Origin: Armigeres subalbatus
Taxonomy: Eukaryota; Arthropoda; Insecta; Diptera; Culicidae
Reading direction: 5' to 3'
NCBI RefSeq assembly: GCF_024139115.2
Contig: NC_085140.1
Coordinates: 316,513,259 to 316,577,258 of the forward strand
DNA: 64,000 bases
Of the stretch, positions 1 through 10,282 are shown one piece after another. Position 1 is the first letter of the stretch. Every line of letters starts with the position of its first letter. Under the pieces are notes generated by a model that had not been told where the DNA came from, made no database searches, and saw only the letters and a list, made by a program, of their open reading frames with translations. The translations under genes and the position numbers were made by a program.

Positions 1-640
1 TTTACTTCTGAAATAAACAAGTTATCGCAGTTTGAAAAGTTCACAACAATTACCTCTTCATGTTTGTTGCAAATAAAACGGAACGCAACAATGTCTTTAT
101 CCTCTGCAGATGGGGACAAAGAGTTATCGCTATTCTCTTTTGTCGCTTGTTTTTTGCATTTTTCAGCGACAATTACATTCCTTGTCTATTACGGGAAAAT
201 AAACAAAAACTATGTTTAGAAAAAGAAGAGAGCTTAAAAATACAAAAGCGTGAACGAGCACAATTATTTTTAGCACATTCACAACCAAATGCTATGAAAT
301 TCAGTTGTGCATAACCCAGTCGGCTACATATTGAGGGAGACAATGTTTCATAATCAGATTCCATATCTATAACAAGTGATGCATCAATATTTACTATGTG
401 ATAATTAAGTCGGCAGAGATCTGTCGAAACTCTAATTAAGGTAAAGCAGCACTGGCCGCCAGCCTTTTTGGCGTAATTGGTTCATTTTTAATTTGGCGTC
501 AGTAGTAAAAACTGAATCAATTCCTGTGTGATAATGGATAGACTGTAATTGCGGCAATTTAAGGGGTTTTCTAGCAAGCGATTTCAAAATCAAAACTGGA
601 TTTTAATATCGAAACCACCAGACCAGAATTCTTCGGGCGT
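1..640. other. AT-rich sequence, nothing recognised
   Basis: No repeat family, open frame of coding character or RNA gene could be supported here. Small open frames (up to 84 codons) look like chance frames in AT-rich DNA. Confidence 0.5.
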
Positions 641-861
641 TGTCAATAATTGTTGGGGAATTGGCAAACTTTTTCGTAAATAACTTAAACAAGTCTTTAG
701 GATTATCTGAAAAAAAAATCAAGAATACTTTCAGAAATTCCTGTAGAAACTCTTTAGAAAATTATTTCAGGTATTCCCTTGAATATTATCGAAAATTCCA
801 TTCACTTGGAAATTTCTCCAGTAATTCCTCCGGAGTTTCCAGCAAGAATTCTTTCTACAAT
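640..861. repeat. degenerate GGAATTCC-type minisatellite
   Basis: Short degenerate units built from words such as GGAAATTCCTT and GAAATTCCNNTAGAAA recur every 20-24 bp. This is the first of several blocks of the same style in the window. The block is interrupted at 862 by a SINE insertion and resumes after it. Confidence 0.6.
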
Positions 862-870
862 TCTTGGGCC

Positions 871-1305
871 GGGGGTCCCGTAGCGTAGTTGACTACACGT
901 TCACCTTACAAGCGAATGGTCGTGGGTTCGATTCCCAGCCTCTCCACCAAACCCTCGTCAGTCGCCGGATTCGCAGCCCATACGGTTGCGTTTGGGGAAC
1001 GCGCATAACCGTCACGGCTGCCTGATGACGACTGACAACTTGTTCTTCTCGGAGGCATTCCTCCAACGTTACCCGGATAAATGGCAACCGAACAATGCAA
1101 CGATCAATGGATACACGACATGGACAAACGGACACAATGGACTCACGACGAGATGGACTGGCACCGACAACAATAATGGTAATGGAAATCTAAAAATAGA
1201 TTCTGTGTGGATTCTGTACAGCAGAATACCACAGTAGATCTCGGCACAGTAGCGGTCAAGTAACACAGAGTGCCTAACAAATAAAGAAAGGAATAAAAAA
1301 AATAA
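871..1305 (+). mobile_element. tRNA-derived SINE with 9-bp target-site duplication
   Basis: A pol III promoter is visible: A box TAGCGTAGTTG at 881-891 and a perfect B box GGTTCGATTCC at 925-935. The body ends in an A-rich tail near 1291-1305. TCTTGGGCC lies immediately before (862-870) and after (1306-1314), a perfect 9-bp TSD, so the element limits are well defined. At about 435 bp the body is long for a mosquito SINE; the part after about 960 was not recognised and may be a second module. It sits inside degenerate minisatellite. It is not a functional tRNA gene because the acceptor stem is not completed after the B box. Confidence 0.75.
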
Positions 1306-1314
1306 TCTTGGGCC

Positions 1315-1492
1315 AAATTTTCCTCTTGGGATTTCCCCAGAAAATTCCCCGGAAATTACTTCGGAGATAAATCCAAAAACTTCTTTGGTAATTTATCAAG
1401 AGATTCATTTGAAAATTCAAAGAAGTAAATCTAAGAAAATTTTGAAATTTTCTTCGTTGATTCCTTGAAAGTTCTTTGGAAATACCTTAAGG
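1315..1492. repeat. degenerate GGAATTCC-type minisatellite (continued)
   Basis: Same unit style as the block before the SINE, with AAATTCCCCGGAAATTACTT-like words. It runs into the left inverted repeat of the next element. Confidence 0.55.
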
Positions 1493-1903
1493 AATGATTT
1501 GTTTATCGGCTTTATCGGTCATTTCTACTCAAAGTATGAGGGAGTAGATAATCGAAAGATAATTGAAAATCATTAGATTGAAAGCCGTTCGCTAGGGCGC
1601 GAACAAGTATGAAACGATAGAGGGTGAAAGGGAGAAAGGAAGACCATCTATTGAACAGCACACAATCGAAGCGTGAATCTTCTTGCCTAACGCCCTGGTT
1701 GTGGACGGCTCCCGAGCAGCACAAGTCAGACAAAAATGGTTACAGCAACTTGATTGTGACTAAATCTGGTCACATATGAGTTGCAGCAACCTATGTGAAG
1801 CATGTGTGCTGCTAGGGCTTGGTTAGTGGTATGGAAACCACCGTGCCAATACGTACTCATACTTTGAGTAGAAATGACCGATAAAGCCGATAAACAAATC
1901 ATT
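1493..1903. mobile_element. non-autonomous TIR element with 48-bp perfect inverted repeats
   Basis: AATGATTTGTTTATCGGC at 1493 onwards through 1540 is matched exactly in inverted orientation at 1856-1903, 48 of 48 bases by eye. There is no transposase frame inside. The interior contains a second, smaller MITE (1711-1816). TACCTTAAGGAAT occurs on both sides (1483-1495 and 1937-1949) and could be a longer TSD, but the word is also typical of the surrounding minisatellite, so I do not rely on it. Superfamily not assigned. Confidence 0.75.
1711..1816 (+). mobile_element. ~106-bp MITE, copy 1 (CCCNAGCAGCAC ends)
   Basis: Begins CCCGAGCAGCAC and ends GTGCTGCTAGGG, an imperfect 12-bp inverted repeat. 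A second copy in opposite orientation lies at 2513-2610 with clear similarity across the whole length, including the central words CAACTTGATTGTGACT and CTGGTCACATAT. It is nested inside the 48-bp-TIR element. No open frame of note. Confidence 0.7.
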
Positions 1904-1936
1904 CACCACAATTACGGTCGTAAAATCTGTTTCAAT

Positions 1937-3140
1937 TACCTTAAGGAATTCATTTGAAAATCCTTTTAAAATTTCTATGGAAATACTTGAGGAAAATCCT
2001 TCGCATATTCCTTCACGAATTGTTGAAATTGTTTTGGGAATACCTTCGAAAATTACTTTGGGAGAAATCCTTCCGAAATTTCAATAGGAAATTCTTTGGA
2101 AATTTATTTAGAAATCTTTTCGGAAATTGGAATTTCTTCAGGATAGGATTTAGGAAATCCTTTAGAAATTAATTCCAGGTAAAAATCAGAAAATTAATCA
2201 AGAAATTCCATTTGACATTCGTCCGGGGATTCCTTCTGAAAATTCTCTGGAAAAGCCTTTTTTTCAGAAATTCCTTAGAAACTTTTTTTTTGTCTTTATT
2301 TGAAGGGAAATTTTGTTGAATTTATTTAAGAATGAAATAGGAAATACTAAAGGAATTTTCCGAAGAGTTTCTAACGGAATTTTTAAAGGAATTTTCGGAT
2401 GATATTTCGGAAAGAGCTCTTGAAGTAATTTCCGAATGATTCCTAAATGAATTTCTGATGTGATTCTCAAACAAACTCAAAAGAATTTCCGAAGATATCA
2501 AGGAATATCTAACCCTAGCAGCACTCATTGGTCACTGCAACTTATATGTGACCAGATTCAGTCACAATCAAGTTGCTGCAACCATTTCTGTCTGACTTGT
2601 GCTGCTCGGGAATTAAATTTCCGGAGGCACCGCCGAAGAGATTTAAAAAATAGACAGAATTCCTGAAGAAATTCTTAAGAAATTCCAAGAGTTTCTTTCT
2701 AGAGGGATCCCTTACTGAATCACTGGAAGAATTTTTTAAACAAATTCCTGAAATAATTGCTGAAGTAATTTCTTAAAAAAGTTCGAAGGAATTCCTAAAC
2801 AAATTTCCGCAAAAATTCCTAAAGCAATCTAAAAAAAACGAAGGAATTCTCCTAAAGGAATTTTGGAAGATTTCTCTGATACAGAAGAAGATTTCAGCGT
2901 AGGAATTCTGACCAAATTCCTAAAGGACTTTCCCAATAAATTCTTTAAAAATCCCCTAAGAAAATGTTGAATTAATCACTTGATGAATTTCCGAAGGAAT
3001 TTTCGAAGAAATTTCCAAAAAATAGCTTTCAAGACGCAAGTGTTCTTTGAGGTTTTTTCCTAATATTTTCCTATAGAAATTTTAAAACGGATTTCTTTAG
3101 GAAAATTCTGAAAGGATTTCTAAAATCTCTTCTTTGAATT
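1937..3140. repeat. degenerate GGAATTCC-type minisatellite
   Basis: Continuous degenerate 20-24 bp units with words GGAAATTC, GGAATTTCCGAAG and AAATTCCTTAGG. It is broken by a MITE copy at 2513-2610. Open frames on either strand here are rich in N, S, F, R and K and simply read the repeat. Confidence 0.6.
2513..2610 (-). mobile_element. ~98-bp MITE, copy 2 (CCCNAGCAGCAC ends)
   Basis: Plus strand starts CCCTAGCAGCAC and ends GTGCTGCTCGGG; as a whole it is the reverse complement of 1711-1816 with about ten differences and a short deletion. Two copies of one family 700 bp apart. No convincing TSD could be read at either side. Confidence 0.7.
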
Positions 3141-3149
3141 TTAAAAGAC

Positions 3150-3362
3150 AGGTATGCCGTCTTTGACCAGAAGTCGTACAGACTGAACACTTAACACCTA
3201 GCATGAGACAACGGACAGGACACATAACACCCAGTGGACCAGTGGAGAATTTTCCGTATCACGAAAAGTTTCCTCCTTACCGGGCGGGAATCGAACCCAC
3301 ACTCTATAGCACATGCGTCTAGGCGATTGACGTCGCTTACCGCACGGCCACGAAGCCCACAA
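3150..3362 (-). mobile_element. tRNA-derived SINE, minus strand
   Basis: On the minus strand an A box TGGCCGTGCGG (3350-3340) is followed by a perfect B box GGTTCGATTCC (3297-3287). The body continues to about 3150 and carries no obvious simple tail. The short word AATTTT flanks both sides, too short to claim as a TSD. The head resembles the Feilai head at 26089 but the body differs, suggesting another subfamily. Confidence 0.6.
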
Positions 3363-3364
3363 AT

Positions 3365-5190
3365 TTTCGAAGGAATATCTTGATGCATTTACAAAACAAT
3401 TTCCGTATCTATCTCCGAAGTAATTTTCCGACAATTTGCCGAAAGAGTCCCTGGAGAAAATTCGGAAAGGGTTCTTGGAGTAATGTAGAGAGAAACTCGA
3501 AAAATTCAAGTTCCTTTGGAAATTTCTTTAGGAATTTGTTCAGTAATCCCTGAACGGAATTCCGATGGAATTACGGGAGCCGAGAGAATGGAAAACTTGA
3601 AATAAATTCTAAACGTATTGCTAAAGGATTCCGTAGGATTTTCTAAAAGAATTCTTAGACAAATTTTGGAAGAATAAATTGGAATAAATTCCTAAGAGAA
3701 TCTCATAAGGCTTTTCTAGATTTATTTGTGAAGGATTTTTGAAGAAATCACTTGCGGAATTTAGTAATGAATCACTGGAAGAATTTCTAATTTCTAAATT
3801 AACTTCTGGATGACTAATATAATCAATTGCTTGGGGATCTTTTTTGCGAATAAACATGTCCGGAGATTTTCAGAAAGAACTTTTGGGTAAATAATGGAGA
3901 AGGAATTCTTGAGAATATCCGAAGAAGTATGATGATGGATCGACTGCAAACCCGATATTTTTGGATTTTTGTTTTTTGGCATGAAGTCCTAATTCCAAAT
4001 TGAAAACTGTGTTTTGTTTGACTACTGTTCTGATTTTAACAGTAATTTCCGAAGGAATTCCTTCAGATGTCCCTGGCGGAATTCTTGCAGGAGTTTTTGA
4101 AGTAATTTCCGAATGAATTCCTGTAGAAATCTAGAAGTTTAAATGAAAATTCCAGTAGTATTTGTGTGAAAATTCCATTGGAAATTCTTTCTTGGATGCC
4201 TTTAATAGTTCTTCAGAAGTTAGTTAAGAGAATATATATCGGAAATTCCTTCAACTATTCATTCGGAAATTCCCCCTGCAAAACATTTAGAGATTCCTGC
4301 AGTAATTTCTTCCAAAATTTCTCCAGAAAATCCTCCAGAAATTCTTTCGGGAGCTCCTCAAGGACTAATTTATAAAATTTCCCCGTTATTCCTTGAGGGA
4401 TTCTTTCGTAAAACCTGCCGAGACCTCCAAAAATTCCTTAAGTGAAACAAGGTAATATTCCTTTCAAAATTCCTGCAGGATTATTCCTGGAAGAATTCTT
4501 CCGGAAAATCATTGAAGAATAAAATAGGATATCCTGATGGAGTTTTCGTAGGAGCTTCTAACGGAAATTTAAAAGGATTTTCTGAAGGAATTTCTAAAGC
4601 ATTCTCGAAGGAATTCCCAAAAAAATTTCCAAAGGATTCCTAAAAGAATTTCTAAAGGATTTTCTAAGATATTCTCGAATAAATGCTCAACGGATATTCC
4701 GAAAAAAATACAAAATGAATATCCGAAGGTCTAAAGGAGTTTCTAGAAGATATGCTGAAAAAATTTGGAGGAATAACCGAAATCTGAATATCTGGAGATC
4801 TGAGATCTGAAGAAATTCCTGAAGGAATTTTCAAAGGCAATCCTAAACAAACTTCAGCAGGATTTCTCCTAAAGAAATTTTTTAAATTATTCCTGAAGGA
4901 ACTTTCGAAGGATTTTCTAAAAGAATTCGTAAATGAATTTCCGAAGGACTTTCGAAATTTTCTTAAAATTCCTTCTTTGAATTTTCGAGAAATTTCCAAG
5001 GAAATTCTTCCAGTAACTCCTCAAGAAATTCCTTCCGAAACTCTAGAGAGAAAATGTTGAAATTCCTTTGAATATCCAAATTAATTCTTGGACGCATATC
5101 CGAACGAACTGCTCGAGGAACATCCGAAGGAAAATCCAGTGAAATTTTTGTTGGAATATCCAGAAGCATTCCTGGAGGAATATTCGAAAA
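3365..5190. repeat. degenerate GGAATTCC-type minisatellite
   Basis: Same repeat style as 1937-3140. Units drift gradually into the more regular 24-bp array that starts near 5190. Some stretches (for example 3990-4030) are not repeat-like. Confidence 0.55.
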
Positions 5191-5808
5191 AATATCTGGA
5201 GGAATACTCGGAGAAATTCCTAGAGTATTAAATGGACGAATTCCTGGAGGAATATGTGGACGAATTCCTAGAGGAATATTTGGACGAATTACTGGAGGAA
5301 TATCCGTACGATTTCCTGAAGGAATATCTGAAGCAATATGTAGAGGAATTTCTGGTAGAATAATCGGAAAAACTCCTGGAGGAAAATTCAGGGGAACAGC
5401 TTTTTTTTAGGAATATTCGGAAGAATTCCTGGAGGAATATCCGAAGTAATGTTTGGAAGAATTTCTGATGGAATACTCGAAAACACTCCTGGAGGAATAT
5501 ACAGAAAAATATCCGAAGGAATAGCCAGAGAAACATCCAGAGAAATTTCTTAAGAAATATCTGAACAAATTTTCTGAGGATTATTCGGAAGAATTCGTGA
5601 AAGAATATTCGGAAGAATTCTTAGAGGAATATTGGGACGATTTCCTGAAGGAATATTCGAAGTAATGTTTGGAGGAATTCCTTGTGGAATATTCTGCAAA
5701 AATCTTGGAGGAATATCAGGGCAAAATCCTGGAGGATTATTCGGCGGAATTCCTGGAGGAATATCCGGAGAATATCCTGGAAGAATATCTGAAAAAATTC
5801 TTGAAGAT
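5190..5808. repeat. 24-bp minisatellite, left part
   Basis: Alternating GGAATATNNGGANGAATT and CCTGGAGGAAT words give a period of 24 bp. Because 24 is a multiple of 3, all frames stay open and encode 8-residue repeats. The array continues at 6307 after an LTR-like insertion. Confidence 0.7.
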
Positions 5809-6306
5809 TGTTACGGTTGGTTTTATGTTGTTCGAATAGTTGTAAATATTCGATCGAGTCTGTATCATTTGTGCTATTTGGTGGATGTTTTATTTGTTGA
5901 TTCAGTGTCTGGACTGAACAGGAAAGCCTGAAAGTAGGCAATAAAATATTTAGTTGTGATTTGTCCCAAGTTTGTTCCAGACACAGACATCGAATCGTTG
6001 ATGCCAAATGGCATTAATTGATTCGAGGTGCCCAAATAGGATAAGAATCCTACACAAAGGCTCAGCTATGAATACAGCAAACTAATTGCTGTAGACAAAA
6101 AGCGCGATGCGCAATAAAAATATATCTGCGGGATTTGGCTGATGGACCAAAATCTCATATGAAACCTCGTCATTTCCCGTAGTGGGCACCACCTAGCCGT
6201 CTCTCTCAGGGCACCAGGAGAGAACGTGCATTATTGTTATTTGTTACATATTGATTGTTTGTTTCTTTATGTTTGTATAAAATAATAGTAACGTGGGGCT
6301 GTTACA
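5809..6306. mobile_element. probable solo LTR (BEL/Pao-like) inside the 24-bp array
   Basis: A 498-bp non-repetitive block splits the 24-bp array cleanly. It starts TGTTACGGTTGG and ends GGGGCTGTTACA, giving TG...CA termini. Polyadenylation-like AATAAA words occur at about 5940 and 6114. The flanks GAAGAT (5803-5808) and GAATAT (6307-6312) match at 5 of 6 positions, so the TSD is imperfect and could be background. Assignment to BEL/Pao rests on the TGTTAC start, which I recall from that group; this is an inference. Confidence 0.4.
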
Positions 6307-6690
6307 GAATATATCCAGACTAATTCCTGCAAGAATGTCTAGAGGAATTCCTGAAGAAATATCCAGTGGAATTCCTTGAGGAATATCCGGTAAAATTCCT
6401 GGAGAAATATCTGGACAAATTCTTGGAGGAATATTCGAAGGAGTTCCTGGAGGAACATCCGTTTGATTTCCTGAAGGAATATCCGACGTAATGTTTGGAG
6501 GGATTCCTGGAAGAATATCCGGCGGAATTCCTGGGGAAATATCAGGCGGAATACCTGGAGGAATATCTGGACAAATTCCTGGAATAATATCCGAAATAAT
6601 ATCTAGAGGAGTTTCTGGAGGAATATCTGGACAAATTCCTGGAAGGATATTCGGAGCGACTCCTGGATATCCGGAGGAATATTTCACTAA
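6307..6690. repeat. 24-bp minisatellite, right part
   Basis: Resumes the array seen at 5190-5808 with GGAATATCCGGNGGAATTCC-like units. The minus-strand frame reads an 8-residue repeat of the GIPPDIPP type for most of its length. This is a property of the repeat, not evidence for a protein. Confidence 0.7.
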
Positions 6691-6694
6691 TCTT

Positions 6695-6925
6695 ATTTCA
6701 AGACAAAATTTTCAAAACGACTTATCTGCTTTTGTAAACAAACGACGATTTGACGAATCTGATAGCTCTCCCACGCAAACAAACACCATCAATAGGTAGG
6801 TGAAGGATTCCGCTACCTGTTGATGGTGTTGGCTTGCGTGGGAGAGCTATCAGATTCGTCGAATCGTCATTTGAATCTTTGTTTACAAAAGCAGATAAGT
6901 CGTTTTGAAAATTTTGTCTTGATTT
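6695..6925. mobile_element. fold-back element, ~100-bp arms
   Basis: Left arm about 6698-6798 (TCAAGACAAAATTTTCAAAA onward) is matched inverted by about 6815-6923, with a loop of roughly 15-20 bp (GTGAAGGATTCCG). Arms differ by small indels and substitutions (for example ACGACGATTTG versus CGAATCGTC). No coding content. It sits exactly between the 24-bp array and the 10-bp array. Confidence 0.75.
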
Positions 6926-7660
6926 GTCGTATTTGTTTGTATTTGTCTTATTTGCCTTGTCTTATTTGGATTATTTGTCTTATTTGTCCTTTTAGTCTTA
7001 TTTGTCTTATTTGTTCTATTTGTCCTATTTATCTTATTTGTCTTATTTTTCTTATTTGTCTTATTTATCTTATTTGTCTCATTTATCTTAAATGTCTTAT
7101 GTGTCGTATGTGTCTTATTTTTCTCATTTGTCTTATTTGTCTTATTTATCTTATTTGTCTTATTTGTCTTATTCGTTTCATTTGTCTTATTTGTCTTATG
7201 TGTCTTATTTGTCTCATTTGTTTTATTTGTCTCATCTGTTTTATTTGTCTCGTTTGTTTTATTTGTCCTATTTGTCTTATTTATCTTATTTTGTTTTATT
7301 TGTCTTATTTATCTTGTTTTTCTTATTTGTTTCATTTGTATTATTTGTCTTATTTGTCTTATTTGTCTTATTAGTCTCATTTGTCTTATTTGTTTTATTG
7401 TATTATTTTATTATTTTTATAATTTGTCTTATGTGTTTCATGTGGCTTATTTGTCTCATTTGTCTTATTTGTGCTTTTTGTCTTATTTGTGCTTTTTGTC
7501 TTATTTGTCTTATTTGTAAAAATAAGTAAAAATTTGTAAAATAATGAATTTTTTCTTATTTGTTTTATTTGTATTATTTGTCTTATTTCTCTTATTTGTC
7601 TCATTTGTCTTATTCGGCTTTTTTGGCTTACTTGTGTTATTAGGCTTATTTGTCTCATCC
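6926..7660. repeat. 10-bp satellite, (TTATTTGTCT)n
   Basis: About 730 bp of TTATTTGTCT units with single-base variants (TCATTTGTCT, TTATTTATCT). A non-repeating patch of T/A-rich DNA at about 7396-7420 divides it. Ten is not a multiple of three, so each unit shifts frame; the long hydrophobic L/I/C/Y frames in this span are artefacts of the repeat. Confidence 0.85.
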
Positions 7661-7883
7661 CTTTCCTATATTTGATTTCCATTTATATTAGATAAATTCG
7701 TGTTTGCAAATATAAATGCGCCACGAGAAAATATGTTGTTGGCTGCTCTCCCAAAATAGTAACTTTTGTATGGAGTTTGGAAAACTTGGTTGAGATAAAA
7801 AGACTTTCCTTGAAAAAATTATGTGATTACATACACTTTTTATTACATCAAAATTATTGTGGAATTTTTTTAAAACTTTTATC

Positions 7884-8515
7884 GATTGTACGACAATTCC
7901 CCAAAAACCAATTCTTCGAATGCAATTTCCTTGAATGTAATTTCCCCGAATGTAACATTTCCCTGAATGTAATATTTCCCCGAATGAAACATTTCCCCGA
8001 AAATATAGTATCTCCTGCAGACACATTTCTGCAATCGAGTGTATGCGTCCGAGAAGAGCAGCGTTCGAAGATACGTCCAAGAGTGTCTTATTGGAGATGA
8101 TCAGCTCAAGATTTTTTATTAGTATTGGATGTTCCTGGACCTCCAAGATGTGGTGTTGAATTATAAAGATGTCAGAGTACGTTGTTACCAAGGTAGCTTT
8201 TGTGATTGTACGACGATTCCCCGAAAACCAATTTCCCGAATGCAAACTCCCCGAATGCAATTTAACCGAATGTAACAATTTCCCGAATGCAATTTCCTCG
8301 AATGTAACAATTCCCCGAATGTAACATTTCCCCGAATGAAACAATTCCCCGAAAAGAAAGTATCTCCTGCAAAAACAACTTTGCGATCGATTGTATGCGT
8401 CCGAACAGAGCAGCGTTCAAAGATACGTTATAGAGTGTCTTCTTGTTCTTGATCCTCCAAAATGTGTTGGTAAATTAAAAAGATATCAGAGTACAGTGTT
8501 TCCAAGGTAGTTTTT
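7884..8515 (+). repeat. tandem duplicate of element left end (~322-bp period)
   Basis: GATTGTACGACAATTCCCC at 7884 recurs at 8206 as GATTGTACGACGATTCCCC. The 150 bp after each copy also match, with shared words AGTATCTCCTGCA, GTATGCGTCCGA and GCAGCGTTC. Within each copy an ~16-bp module (CCCCGAATGTAACATTT and variants) repeats 5-7 times. Confidence 0.75.
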
Positions 8516-8639
8516 TTTTCTGAAATAGTCGAACAACGGCTGCATTTTCTGAAAAAGTAAAATAGCGAACAGTAATTCTGACTGATAGCGTTTGGGTAAA
8601 TTTCTATCTTTGAAATCAAAATCCTCTCCTGTATATCCC

Positions 8640-8830
8640 TTCTTAAGAACTATAAGGCAAGGGTGAATGTGAATCTGTTTTAACAAAAATAATGCGTTTG
8701 TCCTGAATGAGGCATTGGTGAATGTGATTCCTTCTTCAAAAAGAATGCATCTCCCGGAATAATGCAATAATAAATGTGTTCCTCTTTTAAAAGTGGGTTG
8801 TTTCCCGGAATAATGAAACAATTAATTTTA
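8640..8830 (+). repeat. degenerate ~60-bp modules inside the 2.7-kb element
   Basis: Modules of the type AAGGCAATGGTGAATGTG ... CCTTCTTCAAAAAG ... CTCCCGGAATAATG recur three to four times here and again, more degenerate, at about 9085-9265. Length varies between units. No function is apparent. Confidence 0.5.
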
Positions 8831-8862
8831 TTCTTTCTCTAATAAAATATGTCTTCTAATAA

Positions 8863-9082
8863 GGCCGTTACAAATATTTAATTGACTTTTTGTCCTACTA
8901 GTCTCCGAAAGGTCAAGGGGGCGGATAATAAAAAATAAATATTAAAATGAAAAAAAAAAATCAAAAAACTACTCGGAATTATACGAATTTTATTTTGTTG
9001 CCCCCTCAAAATATCTTAATTTAGGCAAAAAAAAATCCGAGGGGGGGGGAGACAAAACGGATTTTAAATATTTGTATTGGCC
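8863..9082. mobile_element. 220-bp MITE nested in the 2.7-kb element
   Basis: Left end GGCCGTTACAAATATTTAA and right end TTAAATATTTGTATTGGCC are imperfect inverted repeats. TAATAA precedes (8857-8862) and follows (9083-9088), a candidate 6-bp TSD. The interior is A/T-rich with an A11 run and a G9 run. No open frame. Confidence 0.6.
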
Positions 9083-9803
9083 TAATAATGAATAAGGAAC
9101 GGGGGGATGTGATCCATTCTTTAAAATAAGGCATTTTCACGAAGTAAGGAAATGGTAGATGTGGTCCCTTCTTCCGAAGCTGGCGTTAGCTCGAAATAAG
9201 GCAAAGGCAAATAAGTTTCCCTTTTGAAGAGCAGGGGTTTGTCCACAATAAAGACGGATGTGCTCTCTTATTTTGATGTAGGCGACTTTGACCTGTATAA
9301 GGAAAATATATATAAGATCCTTTCCTAACCATCCGGGACTCTCATGGTCTCTCATGGTCTCATGGTCTCTTGTAAACGACAAGCGTGCTGTTTTCAAAGG
9401 TGCTGTACTTTTTACATAGGGGCGAGTTAAGCAATGAGTTTCGATTTTTAACATTTCACCGAAGAACATTTTGCTGATTTCATTTTCATGGAATAACATT
9501 TGGTGGTATGTAACTCTCGTGGTATGACATTTGATGGATTATACTCTTTCAGAATGACTTTTGGTGGAATACCATTTTGCAGAATTTTCCATTAGCAAAT
9601 TGGCATGTTCTCATACAAATGTAGTGTAAAATATGGGTAGTTTTGAACCATATAATTGATTATCTCCTTTCCTTGCATTATAACGGACAGACGTTTTTTC
9701 AAAATATTTTTTTTTTGTCTCATACCGGGTAGACAAAATCGTTTAAAGGCATTATCTGCTCCATTCGCATTATTCCGGGCAAACGAGTTCATTTAAGGAA
9801 GGG

Positions 9804-10059
9804 ACTACCTACACACTTAACTTTTTTACCGGGATCTCAGCAAAAAGTTGAACTTTTACCGAGATTCGCACAGCCGTGCCCCAGCAAACATGTTTTTTGC
9901 CGAGATATCTGTCAAAGTTGCTGAAAATCAGCAAATAATTTACCGAAAATCAGCTAACAAACTTCATTTTTGCCGGAATATCAGCTTTTCATTTTGCTGG
10001 CGCACGGCTGTGCGGATTTTTGCCGAGCTGCAGAAATAAAAACTAAGTGTGTAGGTAGT
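9804..10059. mobile_element. 256-bp MITE nested in the 2.7-kb element
   Basis: ACTACCTACACACTTA at 9804-9819 is the exact inverse of 10044-10059. Inverted similarity continues inwards: GCACAGCCGTGC near 9869 mirrors GCACGGCTGTGC near 10003, and AGCAAA and CCGAGAT-type words are mirrored too. No clear TSD. A SINE tail abuts its right end. Confidence 0.65.
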
Positions 10060-10061
10060 TT

Positions 10062-10282
10062 TCTTCTTCTTCGATGACTCTACTTTCCAACTCGATCTTG
10101 GCCTACTTTTTAACTTGGTTGTCTATTAGCACTACCACGGTAATTAAATTGAAAGCTTTCCTATGTGCAACAGTTGCACGAGTATGCCCAAGTATCCAAG
10201 TATGTTTCCCACCCGAAAGCGTCCTAGGCCGGGACGAGAATCGAACTCGCAATCTCCGGATTGGCCATCCTACGGATTTTCT
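10062..10282 (-). mobile_element. tRNA-derived SINE, minus strand, with trinucleotide tail
   Basis: On the minus strand a head begins near 10282 (CCGTAGGATGGCCAATCCGG), with B box GAGTTCGATTCTC at 10248-10236, and the element ends in a (GAA)n tail, read as TTCTTCTTCTTC at 10061-10072 on the plus strand. It is wedged between the MITE at 9804-10059 and the inverted subterminal modules of the 2.7-kb element. TSD not identified. Confidence 0.55.

Noticed and set aside
1483..1949. TACCTTAAGGAAT as a 13-bp TSD around the 48-bp-TIR element
   Set aside because: The word is typical of the surrounding minisatellite and lies 34 bp outside the right TIR, so it is not a dependable TSD.
6244..6687. 147-codon Pro/Ile/Asp-rich frame resembling a structural protein
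   Set aside because: An 8-residue repeat caused by the 24-bp DNA unit; no start context or flanking coding sequence.
6820..7529. 184- and 145-codon hydrophobic frames that look like membrane proteins
   Set aside because: They translate the 10-bp satellite TTATTTGTCT; L/I/C and S/Y/L strings are forced by the repeat.
7884..8515. CRISPR-like array from regularly spaced CCCCGAATG words
   Set aside because: Spacers are not unique, units vary in length and the context is a eukaryotic TIR element.
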